In this document: positions 46,001 through 55,620 of the stretch, one piece after another
Position numbering within the stretch: the stretch's first letter is position 1
Layout: the number at the start of each line of letters is the position of its first letter
Source of the DNA: Hericium rajendrae
Lineage: Eukaryota > Basidiomycota > Agaricomycetes > Russulales > Hericiaceae
Reading direction: 5' to 3'
Assembly: GCA_033439255.1 (NCBI GenBank)
Contig: CM065882.1
Span: forward strand, 1,302,001 to 1,366,000
DNA length: 64,000 nt
The notes under the pieces: generated by a model
What the model was told of the DNA's origin: nothing
The model's database searches: none
What the model saw: the letters and a program-made list of their open reading frames with translations, nothing else
Made by a program: the position numbers and the translations under genes

Positions 46001-46289
46001 TTCAATGACAGACTATGCTTCTCAAGGAAGAACACGACCATTTAATGTTGTTGATATTCAAAATTGTAAGGACCAAAGAGGAGTCTATACTGCTCTCTCA
46101 CGAAGCTCAAGTATTGCTGGAACAGCCATTCTTCAGCAGTTTAATACTGACAAAATTAAAGGAAGACTCCCTGGATATCTAAGATCAGAATTTAGAGAGC
46201 TTGAGCTATTAGATGAAACTTGGGGGAAGAGGGCCAATGCTGTGCATGGCAAAACGATTCCTTTTTTTATTATTAATAAAGGTATATAA
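42873..46289 (+). CDS. Helitron catalytic-tyrosine region and Pif1-like helicase
   Basis: True coding in this frame starts at the slip near 42950. MKKGEAMLNTFSTPLTYLLG precedes the double-tyrosine motif YITDYITK (about 43128-43151), the Rep nuclease residues that must act with the HUH motif upstream. A long acidic region (EEEEDEEEYDPNDKDYDP) follows near 43690-43830. The SF1 helicase motifs are all intact: Walker A GMAGTGKSQVIKA (near 44775), DEVSMVD (near 45012), GDFAQLPPP, ILRQNMRQ, DYASQGRT and YTALSRSSS (near 46090). It ends at TAA 46287-46289. The helicase is uninterrupted for about 1,100 codons. Translated alone it would lack the HUH residues, so the element is active only if the frameshift is bypassed or is an assembly error. 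Confidence 0.9.
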   Translation: MNFYICLMFTVAIKEVARIKNMTVAKLFPRDTYLASLIDKDSGSIIMKKGEAMLNTFSTPLTYLLGCNTDVTSMLSGTAIKSIVAYITDYITKSPLNTHVMFQAIRSVFDKNTTYIGGDSSRQEKARKLIVQIVNSLTVKLEMGSPMACMYLLSHPDHYTSHLFKVFFWSTYVKQVSQDWNQIDDFHENVPDKVILNQIRGKLVGLSPILDYMYRPKELSDVTLYDWIRLYEKRPLSGLKKSKSYSSSKKSQSKDEYILDVNVDDTEKMDIDVKEEEEKRKEIEYEEEENDDYVYTDEEEEDEEEYDPNDKDYDPKNHNQDTKKKIVPKMLFIEPHPQLKSHYIHKFDESKSKVPNFTGGPLPRRDKGNREEYCQTMLILFKPWRSGLDLKKKEQSWDDAFENYKFTSRQKQVMDFFQIKYECNDARDDFSAQRKQQALNDSFGDKIFATFQHELDGQHDEDEATANWGVDSLTEKLQEEWDDIGKKQQKRLTDMYEMHKVIQGTGWLNPSKVEQTENAVDENVMLSKSQKEWKATLAREKDIILAKRDLEASNAEKNNDTSYGDPYNVNEVKLVSKAYLDYNYHPKNPEDRLNIDEIAKTFTLNVEQSRAFKIIANHAVTPQSEQLKMYLGGMAGTGKSQVIKAMIKFFEQRQESYKFLIMAPTGAAAALIGGSTYHSMLAINKFQPEGGKGVSTLADIRTRLQHVQYIFLDEVSMVDCNSLYNISAQMSSALKVEDQPFGGVNIILAGDFAQLPPPANSALYSQDVDTVIHTTHSHLKQKACLGNALWHQFVTVVILRQNMRQKTQTPDDARFRRALENMRYKYCTEDDINLLRSRITGPGANRPNIADPQFRNVSIITSFNIQRDEINEAGTIRCGIESSQKLVHFYSIDRWHKADESLSSKKKKNMYSDPIRANNQIHVILQRKLWELIPSMTKHYAGKLSLCIGMPVMLKHNEATEMCVTNGAEGVVVGWKCHTGIDDKLVLDVVFVRLTCAPKPVQLTGLPLNVVPISRVEEKIKCFMPNDKEIWISRSQIPILPNFSMTDYASQGRTRPFNVVDIQNCKDQRGVYTALSRSSSIAGTAILQQFNTDKIKGRLPGYLRSEFRELELLDETWGKRANAVHGKTIPFFIINKGI

Positions 46290-46781
46290 ATTACCTCACA
46301 CATAGATCAGACACACCATGCCCTGCCTCTGATGTCTTATGCATGGGCTCAGATGCTACACATGCTAGCATATGTATGGCTGATAAATGGTCATAGCTAT
46401 GCACAAGCACATCAGTTAGCACACCTGTGTAGGCATGTCATGTACCTGTACCTCATGCCTTATACTTGGCATGTAGCATTGTGCTGGGGCCAGTGCCTTG
46501 TGCATGCCTGCTACACCTCATGCCAGCCCACTGTGCCTCATGTTCACTGGCCACACCCTATGCTGGTTCACCATATCTCGATGTACCTTGTGGATGGGCC
46601 AGTGATAGCTCAGAGATGGTTACAACTGAATGTGAGCATGTCAGTCAGCACAACCATATACACACATTGTGTGTTGCCATGTGCAGGTGTGTCACTTGCT
46701 TGTACCTTTGTTGAGATCGGGGCAAATGCCCATTACCAAAGCACACTAAGTGTGATTTTCATCTTATCTCGTTCCTTACCT
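46290..46781 (+). repeat. Helitron trailer shared with 29890-30180
   Basis: 46443-46712 matches 29940-30180. No CTRR end with its hairpin could be placed with confidence. The 200-codon frame across it is not supported as a gene. Confidence 0.6.
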
Positions 46782-47648
46782 CATCAGGAAGCCCCTAAAC
46801 TTTCTGATTTGACCTGTGAAAATCTGCGGGACCTGCAGAACATCGTGCGAGTCAAGTCAGACACATCAGATGATGTCAGAGAGCTACTGTACTTTTTCAA
46901 CCACAAGTTCATTCAGAATTTGCGTGACCCATGACCCCATAAGTTGTTCAACAAGGTCACAGTTCAGATGCCGCTGGGACATGGGACACATGTTCAACCG
47001 CACGCCATTGTTCAAACATGTTGGGACATTGCTGCAGTAGCACTGTGGTTCAGTGCATTGTGACACGTCGCAAATGGGAGCTTCGCCTTTACATGGACTC
47101 CATCCTCCTCTTGTCAGCAATGCTGACTTCCATTCGCACTCATTTTGTGTCTCTATAGGACTTTAACCACTAGAATACCATACATGCTCTGTTCTGTACG
47201 GAAATCTGTCTAGGAAATTTGTCATGTTTCTATGTTCATACTTACAGCGTGACATGGGACATATCAACAGGTAAGTTAGGTTCAGAGAGCATGCGGGACG
47301 CGTGATGAACTTATGGTCGAAAAAGTACAGTATTAGTTAGGTTAAAATAGCATCAGATAAAATCAGACAGTCTCAGACAACATCAGGTTATTTGACTACC
47401 AGATTCAGTCAGAAATGGTCTCAGACAACAAAAGATTTTTGTAAATTTTAGATTAAGGAAATTGTGTTATATTTAATAATTAAAGATAGATAACTACTAT
47501 ATCTGACAAGAGGTCTCTACTGTTTAAGCTAAATATTCAATGAGATATTAACATATGAAAATTTGCAACAGGTGTATCAGACTCTGCAGTAGCTGCAGTT
47601 ATTGTAAGAGTGACAGACTGTCTCAGAAAGTTTAGGGGCTTCCTGATG
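46782..47648. mobile_element. 867-bp CATCAGGAAG element with CT target duplication
   Basis: Ends CATCAGGAAGCCCCTAAACT and the inverse, flanked by CT at 46780-46781 and 47649-47650. Subterminal TCAGAC motifs are dense. The middle (46930-47330) holds unrelated unique sequence with no gene. Confidence 0.85.
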
Positions 47649-47650
47649 CT

Positions 47651-47955
47651 TTAGATTAGATGTTTCAGGCCTGGAGCCCAGATCGATTATGTACACTACT
47701 GTACAGTTGCTTTCAGCCCCTCGTGCTGTTGATATAGGCACAAGTTTGCAGGATGTTTATCTCAGTGAATTCTTCTATCACTGAGGTATGTGATCTATGC
47801 TTCTTTCATTGATTATTAATGTACTTACTCCAAGGGCAGTCCTGACTGCTCGGTATCATTCTAGGTACATAATCAATGCAGTGAATTCTTCTATTACTGA
47901 GTCCTGACTGCTCAGTATCATTTTAGATATCTCCCATACCCTGGTTCTTCTAAGA
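47651..47955 (+). other. Possible copia LTR remnant
   Basis: Lies directly upstream of a copia primer site. CAGTGAATTCTTCTATCACTGAG at 47761 is partly repeated at 47879, and TCCTGACTGCTCGGTATCAT at 47840 recurs at 47903. No second LTR is available, so the boundary is unknown. Confidence 0.35.
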
Positions 47956-47967
47956 GGTTATGGGCCC
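47956..47967 (+). promoter_or_regulatory. Copia primer-binding site
   Basis: GGTTATGGGCCC, complementary to the anticodon arm of initiator tRNA-Met, as in the minus-strand copia. Confidence 0.65.
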
Positions 47968-49347
47968 TGGTCCTGAATCAATGTTGCTCAACAACTCATT
48001 CAACCTTTACACTGTCTCGAAGCTCACAGCCAATGGCCCGAACTGGGTGATGTACAAAACTTGCATTGTGACCATAATTGGAGTGAAAGGTTTGATGCAC
48101 CATCTGAGAGGCACTGCCAAGGAACCAAAGGAACCATTGATATCACTCGATAAAGACAAAAAGGATGTCAATCCGATGACCAAGCAACTGGATGATTACA
48201 AAGAAAAGTGGGACAAGTGGCTCCAACAGGAATACACTGTCAAACAACAGATCTTCTCAACGATCACCAAATTACTCCTTTCATGCATGCAAGATCTGCC
48301 ATACTTGTAATGAATACAAAGGCAAGACAAAAATGGTCCAAATTGATCTCCGACAATGGCTCCAGGAGACACACTGTCAACCCAGCAGTGACATCTGTGA
48401 GCACTTTGATTTGTTGCTTCGCATGAAGGAAGAATTAGTGGGCATGGAGGCTAAACTAATTGATACCAATTTCACTGCCATAATTTTATCCTTGCTCCCC
48501 ACCAACTATGATCCTGTCCTCTCAGCAATGCTCTCAGCTGCTTGTATCACTGGAAAGACCATCCTGCCAATGACCATCATTTCTCACGTCAATGAGGAAT
48601 TTGATCATCATGCGATCAAGGCCTGGCTCAACAAGGTCGATACAGCACTCATCATGAGATCTGATCTGAAGAAGTGTGGTGCTAGCCAAGGCATGTGTGG
48701 CAACGGCAATGGTAGCAGCTCTGCCATGAAGAACAATGTCAAGTGCTCGAACTGCAGACACCATTTTCACAGCGCCACTAATTGTTGGCAGAAAGGAGGC
48801 AGAAAGGAGGGGCAGGGATCTGATAGGAAGGGCAAGAGTAGCAGGAAAGACAAGGACAGTGATGGGAAAGGTACAGCAAATGTGGCTGCTGCCCTCAAGA
48901 CCCATTTTGCTTTCTCAGCACTAGCTGTCACGGTTCTCGACTCAGCGCTGATGCAATGCATCGACATCAGCACCAGTCACCACTACTCCTCTTTCTGATC
49001 AGAATTCTTGAACTTCCATCAGATTGCACCTAAACCGATCATCACCACTGACAAGCATGTCTTCTTCATGACAGGCTGCGGTGATGTAATTATTACCTTC
49101 CCAAATGGTGACACACATCTGGAAAAATGGTTTTTTGGTTGATAGCTGGGGTCTTGTTATAGTAACCGCTGCCAGCTACAAATAGAAGACTTCTGAACTA
49201 TGATTGCTGATGATTAGATATTGATGGAAGCATCTTGGTATGTAATACACAACCCAGCTACAGTAGCATCTATAGCAGTCATATTTCTCAGGGAGAAATC
49301 AAGTCATATATTCCAAATAAAGCTACCAATTGTATTATATTATGACT

Positions 49348-50300
49348 CTACTTTACAAGGTAATAGTTGGGGGAGATGATGTGGGCACGGGGCAGACGAC
49401 ACGGGTGCATGGGAGAGAGAAAGGGTGTGCGGGAGACGGCAAGAGTGCACGGGAGGCGATGCGGGCACACGGAAGGTGACACGGACATGTGCGAGACAGC
49501 GGGAGGCACACGGAAGGTGGTGCTGGTGCGCGGGAGACAGTGCCGGTGTGCACGAGGAAGACGGCACCGATGTACGAGAAAGATGGCACCGACATGCGGG
49601 GAAGACGATGCTGACACGCGAGAGGTGACGCAGGTGAGTGGGAGATGGCAGAGGTGTGCAGGATGCGGCAGGGGTGCGCGGGAGGTGGCGCAAATGCGCG
49701 GGAGACAGCAGGGGTGGGAGATGGCAAGGGCTGTGCGGGAGACGGCACAGATGCTGAGAGACGGTGCGGGCACGCACGAAGTGACGCAGGTGCGGGGAAG
49801 ATGGCACCAGAGCGCAGGAGACGGGAGGGCACGCGGGAGGCAGCGAGGATGTGCAGGAGATGGCGCGGGCACGCATGAAGCGACGCAAGCGCGGAGAAGA
49901 TGGCACCGGCGAGCAGGAGACAGGAGAGGCATGCAGGAGGCAGCGCGGATGCGCAGGAGACGGCAAAGGGTGTGCGGGAGACAGCAAGGGGTGCGCGGGA
50001 GACAGCAAGGGGTGCGCAGGAGACAGCACAGACACTGGGAGACAGCACCGGCATGGGGGAGATGACGCGGACGCGGGGAGACGATGTGGGCGTACAGGAG
50101 ATGGCACAGGGCGCAGATCGGCGGAGGCATGCGCGGATCGGTGGGGACGTGCACGGATTGGCGTGTGCGTGCGCGAGTCGGCAAAGTTGGTGGGGACGTC
50201 CGCCACTCGATGGCGACATGTGCGAGGGGTCAGCAATGCGAAACGGTCAGTGGGGGCATGCATGTTGGTGGACGCGTGTGCAAGGCGACGTGCTGGATGC
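49348..50300. repeat. Left minisatellite arm, 21-bp unit (purine-rich on the plus strand)
   Basis: Degenerate tandem units such as GGGGTGCGCGGGAGACAGCA, cleanest at 49965-50040. The period is 21 bp, a multiple of three, so all six frames stay open for long stretches. Confidence 0.85.
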
Positions 50301-50301
50301 G

Positions 50302-50885
50302 CAAAGTAAAAACGAGAGTATTGCCCATATTTGAACAGGCAATACTCTCTGAATTAGCGGTGAATAAGGCCAATAAGACAAATTCACTCACTGTGAAGCC
50401 GTGTACAGCTCCTCCCTGTACGAGTCCAGCTCGGAATACCTGAGAAAAGCCTGTTAGTTGTCCATTGACAGAGGGAAACGTACCTTACAAGTATGAAAAA
50501 ACGGCCGTGGGACGTGTTTGGCTGCAGCCAAATGTTTCTCACGTGCCCCCCACATTTTTTTTGTTCAAAGTCAACATGCGAGCTGCGCGTCACGGCCCGC
50601 CGTGCACCGTTTCGTTTGAATGACCATATATGGTCATTCAAATGAAACGGGCCGCGCGGCTCCGTGCGCTCGACTTGCATTCGACGACTTTTACCTGCCA
50701 CGTCGTCTTCCTTCCACCCACCCCTTCGTCGCTGTGGGAATTTTATTGTAAGTATCTCCCAATCGTTTTTGATACTTTTTGGGCTGGGAATAAAGGTGAG
50801 TACCTACAGTTCTACTATAGCTTCGTTATCTAATCAAGAGAGTATCGCTCGTGTTGTCGAGCGATACTCTCGTTTTTTTTTACAC
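50302..50885. other. Core between the arms, bounded by inverted hairpins
   Basis: The left edge carries AAACGAGAGTATTGCC with its inverse GGCAATACTCTC 22 bases on. The right edge carries AGAGTATCGCTCG and CGAGCGATACTCT. The two edges are inverted relative to each other (ATGCGxAAGTxTAAAAA then CGAGAGTAT). Inside are a 44-bp palindrome at 50607-50650 centred on CCATATATGG, and a palindrome at 50506-50542 centred on GGCTGCAGCC. No gene recognised. Confidence 0.7.
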
Positions 50886-52270
50886 TTCGCATGCCCCCAC
50901 CCACTCCCGCACACCCGTGCCGCCCCTGCGTGCCCACGTCGCCACCTACACATCCATGCCGCCACCCGTGCACCCGTGCCCTGCCCGCGCACCTCCACCG
51001 ACTCACTTGCATCTGTGCCGACTCCCGCGTGCCCCTTGCTGACTCTCGCGCACCCCCGCCGATGCCGCCGCACTCCCTTGCACCCGCGCTGACTCCTGCG
51101 CATCCCCGCCGACTCCTGCGCATCCCCACCGACTCCTGCGCATCCCTGCCGACTCCCGCATGTCCCCGCCGACTCCCGCGCGTCCCGCCGACTCCCGTGC
51201 GTCCCCGCCGACTCCCGTGCGCCCCCGCCGACTCCTGCGCACTCCTGCCGACGCCGACTCCCGCCCACCCCCCACCGACTCGATCGGCGGCGCCGCCTCC
51301 CGCGTGCCCCTGCCACCTCTCGCGCCCCCGCGCGGACTCGCACGCCCCCGCGCCGATGCCTGCGCCCCCGCGCTGCCTCCCGCACACCGGCGCTGCCTCC
51401 CGTACTCCCCGTGCTGCCTCCCGTACTCCCCGTGCAGACTCGCACGCACCCGCGCTGATGCCAACACGTCCGCGCTGCTGCCCGCATGCCCATGCCACTG
51501 CCCGCACGCCCCGTGCGGATTCGCATGTCCCCGCGCCGTGTCCAACGCGCCGATTCCGCCTTCTACGCCTCGCGCCAACTCCCGCGCATCTCTGCTGACT
51601 CCCGCACGCCCACGCCGACTCGATCGCCGGCACCGCCTCCCGTGCGCCCTTGCCGCCTCCCATGTCCCCGCGCAGACTCGCACACCCACGGGCGGACTTG
51701 CACGCCTGTGGGCGGACTCGCTCACCCCCGCGCCGCATCCAGCGCATCCATGCCGTCTCCAGCATGCTCATGCGGCCTTCAGCATGCCCATGCCATCTGC
51801 TGCGCGCCCGCGCCGATCCCTGCGCGCCCGCACCGACTCGCACACCTCCCCGCCAACTCGCACGCCCCCCTGCCGACTCCCGCCCCCGCACCACCTCCCA
51901 CGCCCCCACGCCGCCTCCCGCGCGCCCCTCTCGTCTCCTGCGCGCTGGCACCATTTTCCCCACGCCTGCGCCTGCAGACCCGCGCCGCTTCCAGGATGCC
52001 CGCGCCGCCTCCCACGCCATCGCGCCGCCTCCAGCACACCCGCGCCGCCTCTAGCGCACCCGCACCACTCCCGTGCGCCCGCACAGATTCCTGCACACAC
52101 CGTGCCGACTCCCGCGTGCCCGTGCTGACACCCATGCACTCCCGCCGATGTTCACGTGCCCACGTCGATGCCCGCGCTCCCGTGCTGACCCCTGCCACCC
52201 CTGCTGCCTCCCACGCACATGCCCATCAACTTCTGCATGTGCCTTGCAGACCCCCACATGCCCATGTTGC
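50886..52270. repeat. Right minisatellite arm, inverted copy of the same 21-bp unit
   Basis: Units such as CGCCGACTCCTGCGCATCCC (50.88-52.26 kb), clearest at 51100-51180. The reverse complement aligns with the left-arm unit, so the two arms face each other around the core. Confidence 0.85.
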
Positions 52271-52282
52271 CTCCTGTAGTGT

Positions 52283-52318
52283 GTGGGAATTGTTTTGCTG
52301 CAGCAAAACATTTCCCAC
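52283..52318. other. 36-bp palindrome at the outer end of the right arm
   Basis: GTGGGAA and TGTTTTGC, centre TGCA, then the inverse. It resembles the palindrome at 50506-50542 in the core. Confidence 0.7.
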
Positions 52319-52755
52319 GAGGCATTGAGTGCTGTAGGTGCAGAAGAATATGGACTGGGAGATATACTACTAGTGTACAAGATGTAATTAGCCAGAAATA
52401 TAGTATTTCCTGTGGTATATTGCTGGAGATCTGATATAAGAGATAATCATGGATGATAACAAACTATACACAACTATAGGTGGAATGAAGCTACCAAAGG
52501 GTATAAACTCTATTGTAGGTGAACTGTAGGTACTGTAGCTTTGAGCAGCTATGGTAGATTTGGGCATCTATGAGCTGCTACAGGTCAGCTACAGATCAGC
52601 TACAGGTAGCAAATATAGGGACCCACTTGTCACCAAGAGCTACGTGATCTATGGAACCTTTTTCAGCTACTGTAGATTAATATTGCTACTGTAGATCCCT
52701 GTAGAATCTACGCCTTTTCCAGATGCAGTCACTAGGATCACCCTGAAGGATGTAC

Positions 52756-53162
52756 TGTACCATTTCGATCATAAGCTCATGGGGGTTGAGCTGTGACTGA
52801 GAACTTAGTAGGCTCATTTGGTCTCTTAGGCTCACAACGGGCTGTGACCCATGACCAAAATAAAATAGCTCACTCATTCCTTATGTTTTCAGGGATTTGC
52901 AGGCTCATATGCTTGGAGACATCTCATATTATCTTGTTGTAAATGCTCAGACAGCTTGAACATGTAATGAGATGATTTTAGCCCTCCACAAAGGTCTTGC
53001 ATTACACTGAGAAAATTTTGATTTTAATTTAATTATAATCAAAATTTGGTTACAGATATCGATGAGGCTCATCAGACCTTGTGACCAGTGACAAAGTGGT
53101 GATTAGGCATAGCTCAAGGGTCCCTGTGACCTGTGACATGAGCTTACAATCGAAATGGTACA
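52756..53162. mobile_element. 407-bp MITE in copia
   Basis: Inverted ends TGTACCATTTCGAT and ATCGAAATGGTACA, continuing with CATAAGCTCATG and CATGAGCTTACA. GTAC flanks both sides (52752-52755 and 53163-53166). A longer 9-bp duplication (GTACTGTAC) is equally compatible because the target is itself repetitive. The superfamily is therefore open: 9 bp would suggest Mutator-like. No coding. Confidence 0.85.
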
Positions 53163-55111
53163 GTACTGTACACGCTGAGCATAGCGTTTACCCTGATTTC
53201 AATCAGCCGCATTAATGCATTGGGCTTTTCGACAATGTTCTGTGATGGACATTGCCAGATTTGCAGTCCCGCCGGACAAACCATCACATACATCCTGCGT
53301 GACAACAACCTCTACAAATTTACTAGTCCTGCAGATGCACTCGCACATGTGCTAGCTTCCATTGCAGTCGTCAATGACCATAGTGCCAATCTCATGCTGT
53401 CTGCTGCTGACCTTCATCGCCAGCTAGGCCATATGTCAATTGATGCTGCAAAGTCTCTAATCAAGCATGGCATGATCACTGGCATTAATCTCGATGATCT
53501 GATCCAGGAGATGGAACTCTGCTGAGCTTGTGTCCAAGCAAAAATCTGGCATATGCCATTTCCAAAAGAATGCACATGGCCTCAATCGACAATCTATGGC
53601 AAACTTGTATCATCTGATCTATTCGGCCCTGCTCACATTGCATCCCTTGCTGGACATTGGTACGCTATGACATTATTGGATGATGCAACCTATGAGGTCC
53701 TCATCTCATTCCTCCAGCACAAGAGCGAAGCTTTCGACAAATATGTGAACTACGAGAAATTGGTCAAGTTCATTGGGGGGTCTCTGTAATACAGACTTTC
53801 TGTTCTGACCGAGGTGGCAAGTACACCAGCCTCGCATTCAAAGATCATCTCGTGAAGCAAGGCACACATCATGAAAAGACGGTCCATGACTTGTCTTCAC
53901 AGAATGGTGCCGCAGAACATTTTTTTCTGCATGAGCATCACATGCATGCTCGAATGCTATTGGCTGTGGGACTCCCTAAATTCCTCTGGGCCACTGTGAT
54001 GCAACATGCCATGTGGCTTTGGAACTGCACCAGGGAAAAGATCACTAGCAACCAAACCCAATATGAATGGGCATTCAGCGAGAAATCAGACCTGTTGGAC
54101 CTGCATGAATGGGAATGCCCCATCTGGGTCTGCATTGAGAACTGATGGAAGCTTGACGAATGTGCTGACAAAGGGAAGTTCATCAGCTACAGCAGCAAGA
54201 GCAAAGGAATATTAGTATATTGGCCCTGCAAGCACTCGATCACTGTCAAGTGCAATGTCATTTGGGATGACGCTGCACTGCTGCCGATGACTGACATGCC
54301 CATGGATGATTGGCTAATTGAACTTTTTGACGGTCGTGCTCCAGAGGAGTGGGTCACCATTGACGGGGATGATGCTGCACTGAGAGATACCCCCATGACA
54401 GATCATACTGTCCTCGAGGCTGACCAACTGCCTCCAGACCACATGTCGCCAATCACCACAGAGCAAGCCCTGCACGACGTGCCAGCTGACACTCTGCCTG
54501 ATGTGATGAATGTGCCTGCAACTTGCCAGAGTGAGCCCTCACCCACGATAGGACATGCCACCACACTACAGACCCCATTGCCAGTAGGGTTCGACACGAG
54601 TGCACTCGCAGGTGATCCGGATCCGAACCTGTGGGTATCCTAGGCAGCATGAGGTCAGACCTGGATCCATGTGGGTTTCAGCCACCGGGTGATCCGGAAC
54701 TGCGGGTCAGGTACCTGTGACATCACAGGTCACTCACGAGTCGATTGGCTCGTTTCTCTAACTCAACCTCACTACTAAGTTACTTACCTTCATCTCCTGC
54801 ATCTTCGGCATTTCTTCTCAATTTGGGCTAGGGAGGGTCTTGCAGGGGTTTGAGGAACTCAAGGTGAGTCCGAAGAGTCTGCTATTCCATTGTGACATAC
54901 TGATCTCGAGTCTCGCTTGTTATCGAGCGAGATTCAGTTTTTGGTTGTTCTTCGACAGTCGACAAAATCCCGCAGTATTTCAATACTGCACCATCCTCCA
55001 ATGCCCCTCTACCTCTCACACTCTATTTGCACTTTTGATAATTCCCGCCACTGCTCACAGCGCACTCGCCAAGACATCAAACCAGTGCTCGGCCCCTATC
55101 CATCATCCATG

Positions 55112-55598
55112 TGTAACGGACGATAGAGGTCGAGCCGCTACTGTCCGGGAAGTCCAAGGTAGGCGAGCGAGTGAGGAGGGTATAAAGGTGTCATAGACCT
55201 CCTAGAGAGAGTCCACGAGCTAGAGCTAACAGAACCGAGGATGCCTCAGTCCTGCAGCCAAGCAGATGAGTGATGAGCTGGCACCTCCTCTGAGGGCCAG
55301 CAGCAGATATAGACCTCCTGATGAGGGTATTGGGGGCCACACACCTTCCTTTGAGGGTTGGATCCCAAGAGAACCTTTCAGATATGAGGAGAACAAGCAG
55401 AGACTGAGACAAAAGCAGACAGATGGTGGTGAGTTGGCAAGATAGATCCTTATTCCCAATAAGGAAATCCGCTCTAAGTACATGATTCAAACTCAGCTAT
55501 CCTAATAAGGAAACTCTGCAAAACTCGAAAAGTAAGCCAGGTAGAAAAGAGTAAGAAAGTAGAAGACTATAGTAGTAACTGATAAACCATCCGTTACA
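55112..55598 (-). repeat. LTR (3' LTR of the minus-strand element)
   Basis: 487 bp, TG...CA. The 99- and 85-codon frames inside occur in both LTRs and are by-products. Confidence 0.9.
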
Positions 55599-55620
55599 GA
55601 GCCCCCCCACTTTCTTGGTC
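55599..55620 (-). promoter_or_regulatory. Polypurine tract of the LTR element
   Basis: Minus strand AAGAAAGTGGGGGGGCTC directly abuts the LTR, the normal site of plus-strand priming. Similar GGxGGCTGGGGGGCTG runs occur inside the element near 56235, 56350, 56445, 57722 and 58833. Confidence 0.7.

Larger units (their letters stand above)
49116..52725. mobile_element. 3.6-kb CATCTGGAAAA-ended element with CA target duplication and inverted minisatellite arms
   Basis: Ends CATCTGGAAAAA and CTTTTCCAGATG are inverted, and CA is duplicated at 49114-49115 and 52726-52727. The homologous copia at 7855-7870 gives the empty site, GACACAGTCACC. The CAT-GG ends and 2-bp duplications are like those of the CATCAGGAA elements. 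The subterminal motif here is AGCTACAG/CTGTAGCT (49200-49290 and 52500-52700). The interior is GC-rich minisatellite on both sides of a 580-bp core. No transposase gene is present; frames of 200-400 codons in this region follow from the 21-bp period. Confidence 0.85.
47980..54576 (+). pseudogene. Copia gag-pol remnant, split by two insertions
   Basis: Gag starts at MLLNNSFNLYTVSKL and shifts frame between 48230 and 48330, then gives EELVGMEAKLIDTNFTAIIL and a complete zinc knuckle CSNCRHHFHSATNC (near 48750). Protease is degenerate (VLDSALMQCIDIS). At 49115 the 3.6-kb element intervenes; coding resumes at 52728, is interrupted again at 52756-53162, and continues with LHRQLGHMSIDAAKSLIKHG and the integrase. 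In integrase a one-base deletion near 53765 breaks the frame before CSDRGGKYTSLAF. The in-frame TGA in ELC-TGA-AC (53523) is shared with the copy at 6432-9024. Sequence ends in the integrase-RT linker at 54576, where the hAT-like element sits. Reverse transcriptase is absent on both sides. Confidence 0.85.

Noticed and set aside
17930-46289. A single giant transposon (Starship, Maverick/Polinton or KDZ) spanning the block
   Set aside because: No tyrosine recombinase, protein-primed polymerase, capsid gene or KDZ transposase is visible, and no common terminal repeats bracket the region.
46332-46934. 200-codon open frame
   Set aside because: It lies in degenerate TGCATG-type repeats and crosses the boundary of an inserted element.
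49340-52328. Open frames of 200-400 codons rich in Ala, Arg, Gly, Pro or Ser on both strands
   Set aside because: They are produced by the 21-bp minisatellite, whose period is a multiple of three, so all frames stay open together. There is no domain, start context or intron pattern.
55191-55490. 99-codon frame in the LTR
   Set aside because: Present identically in both LTRs simply because they are near-identical; no protein signature.
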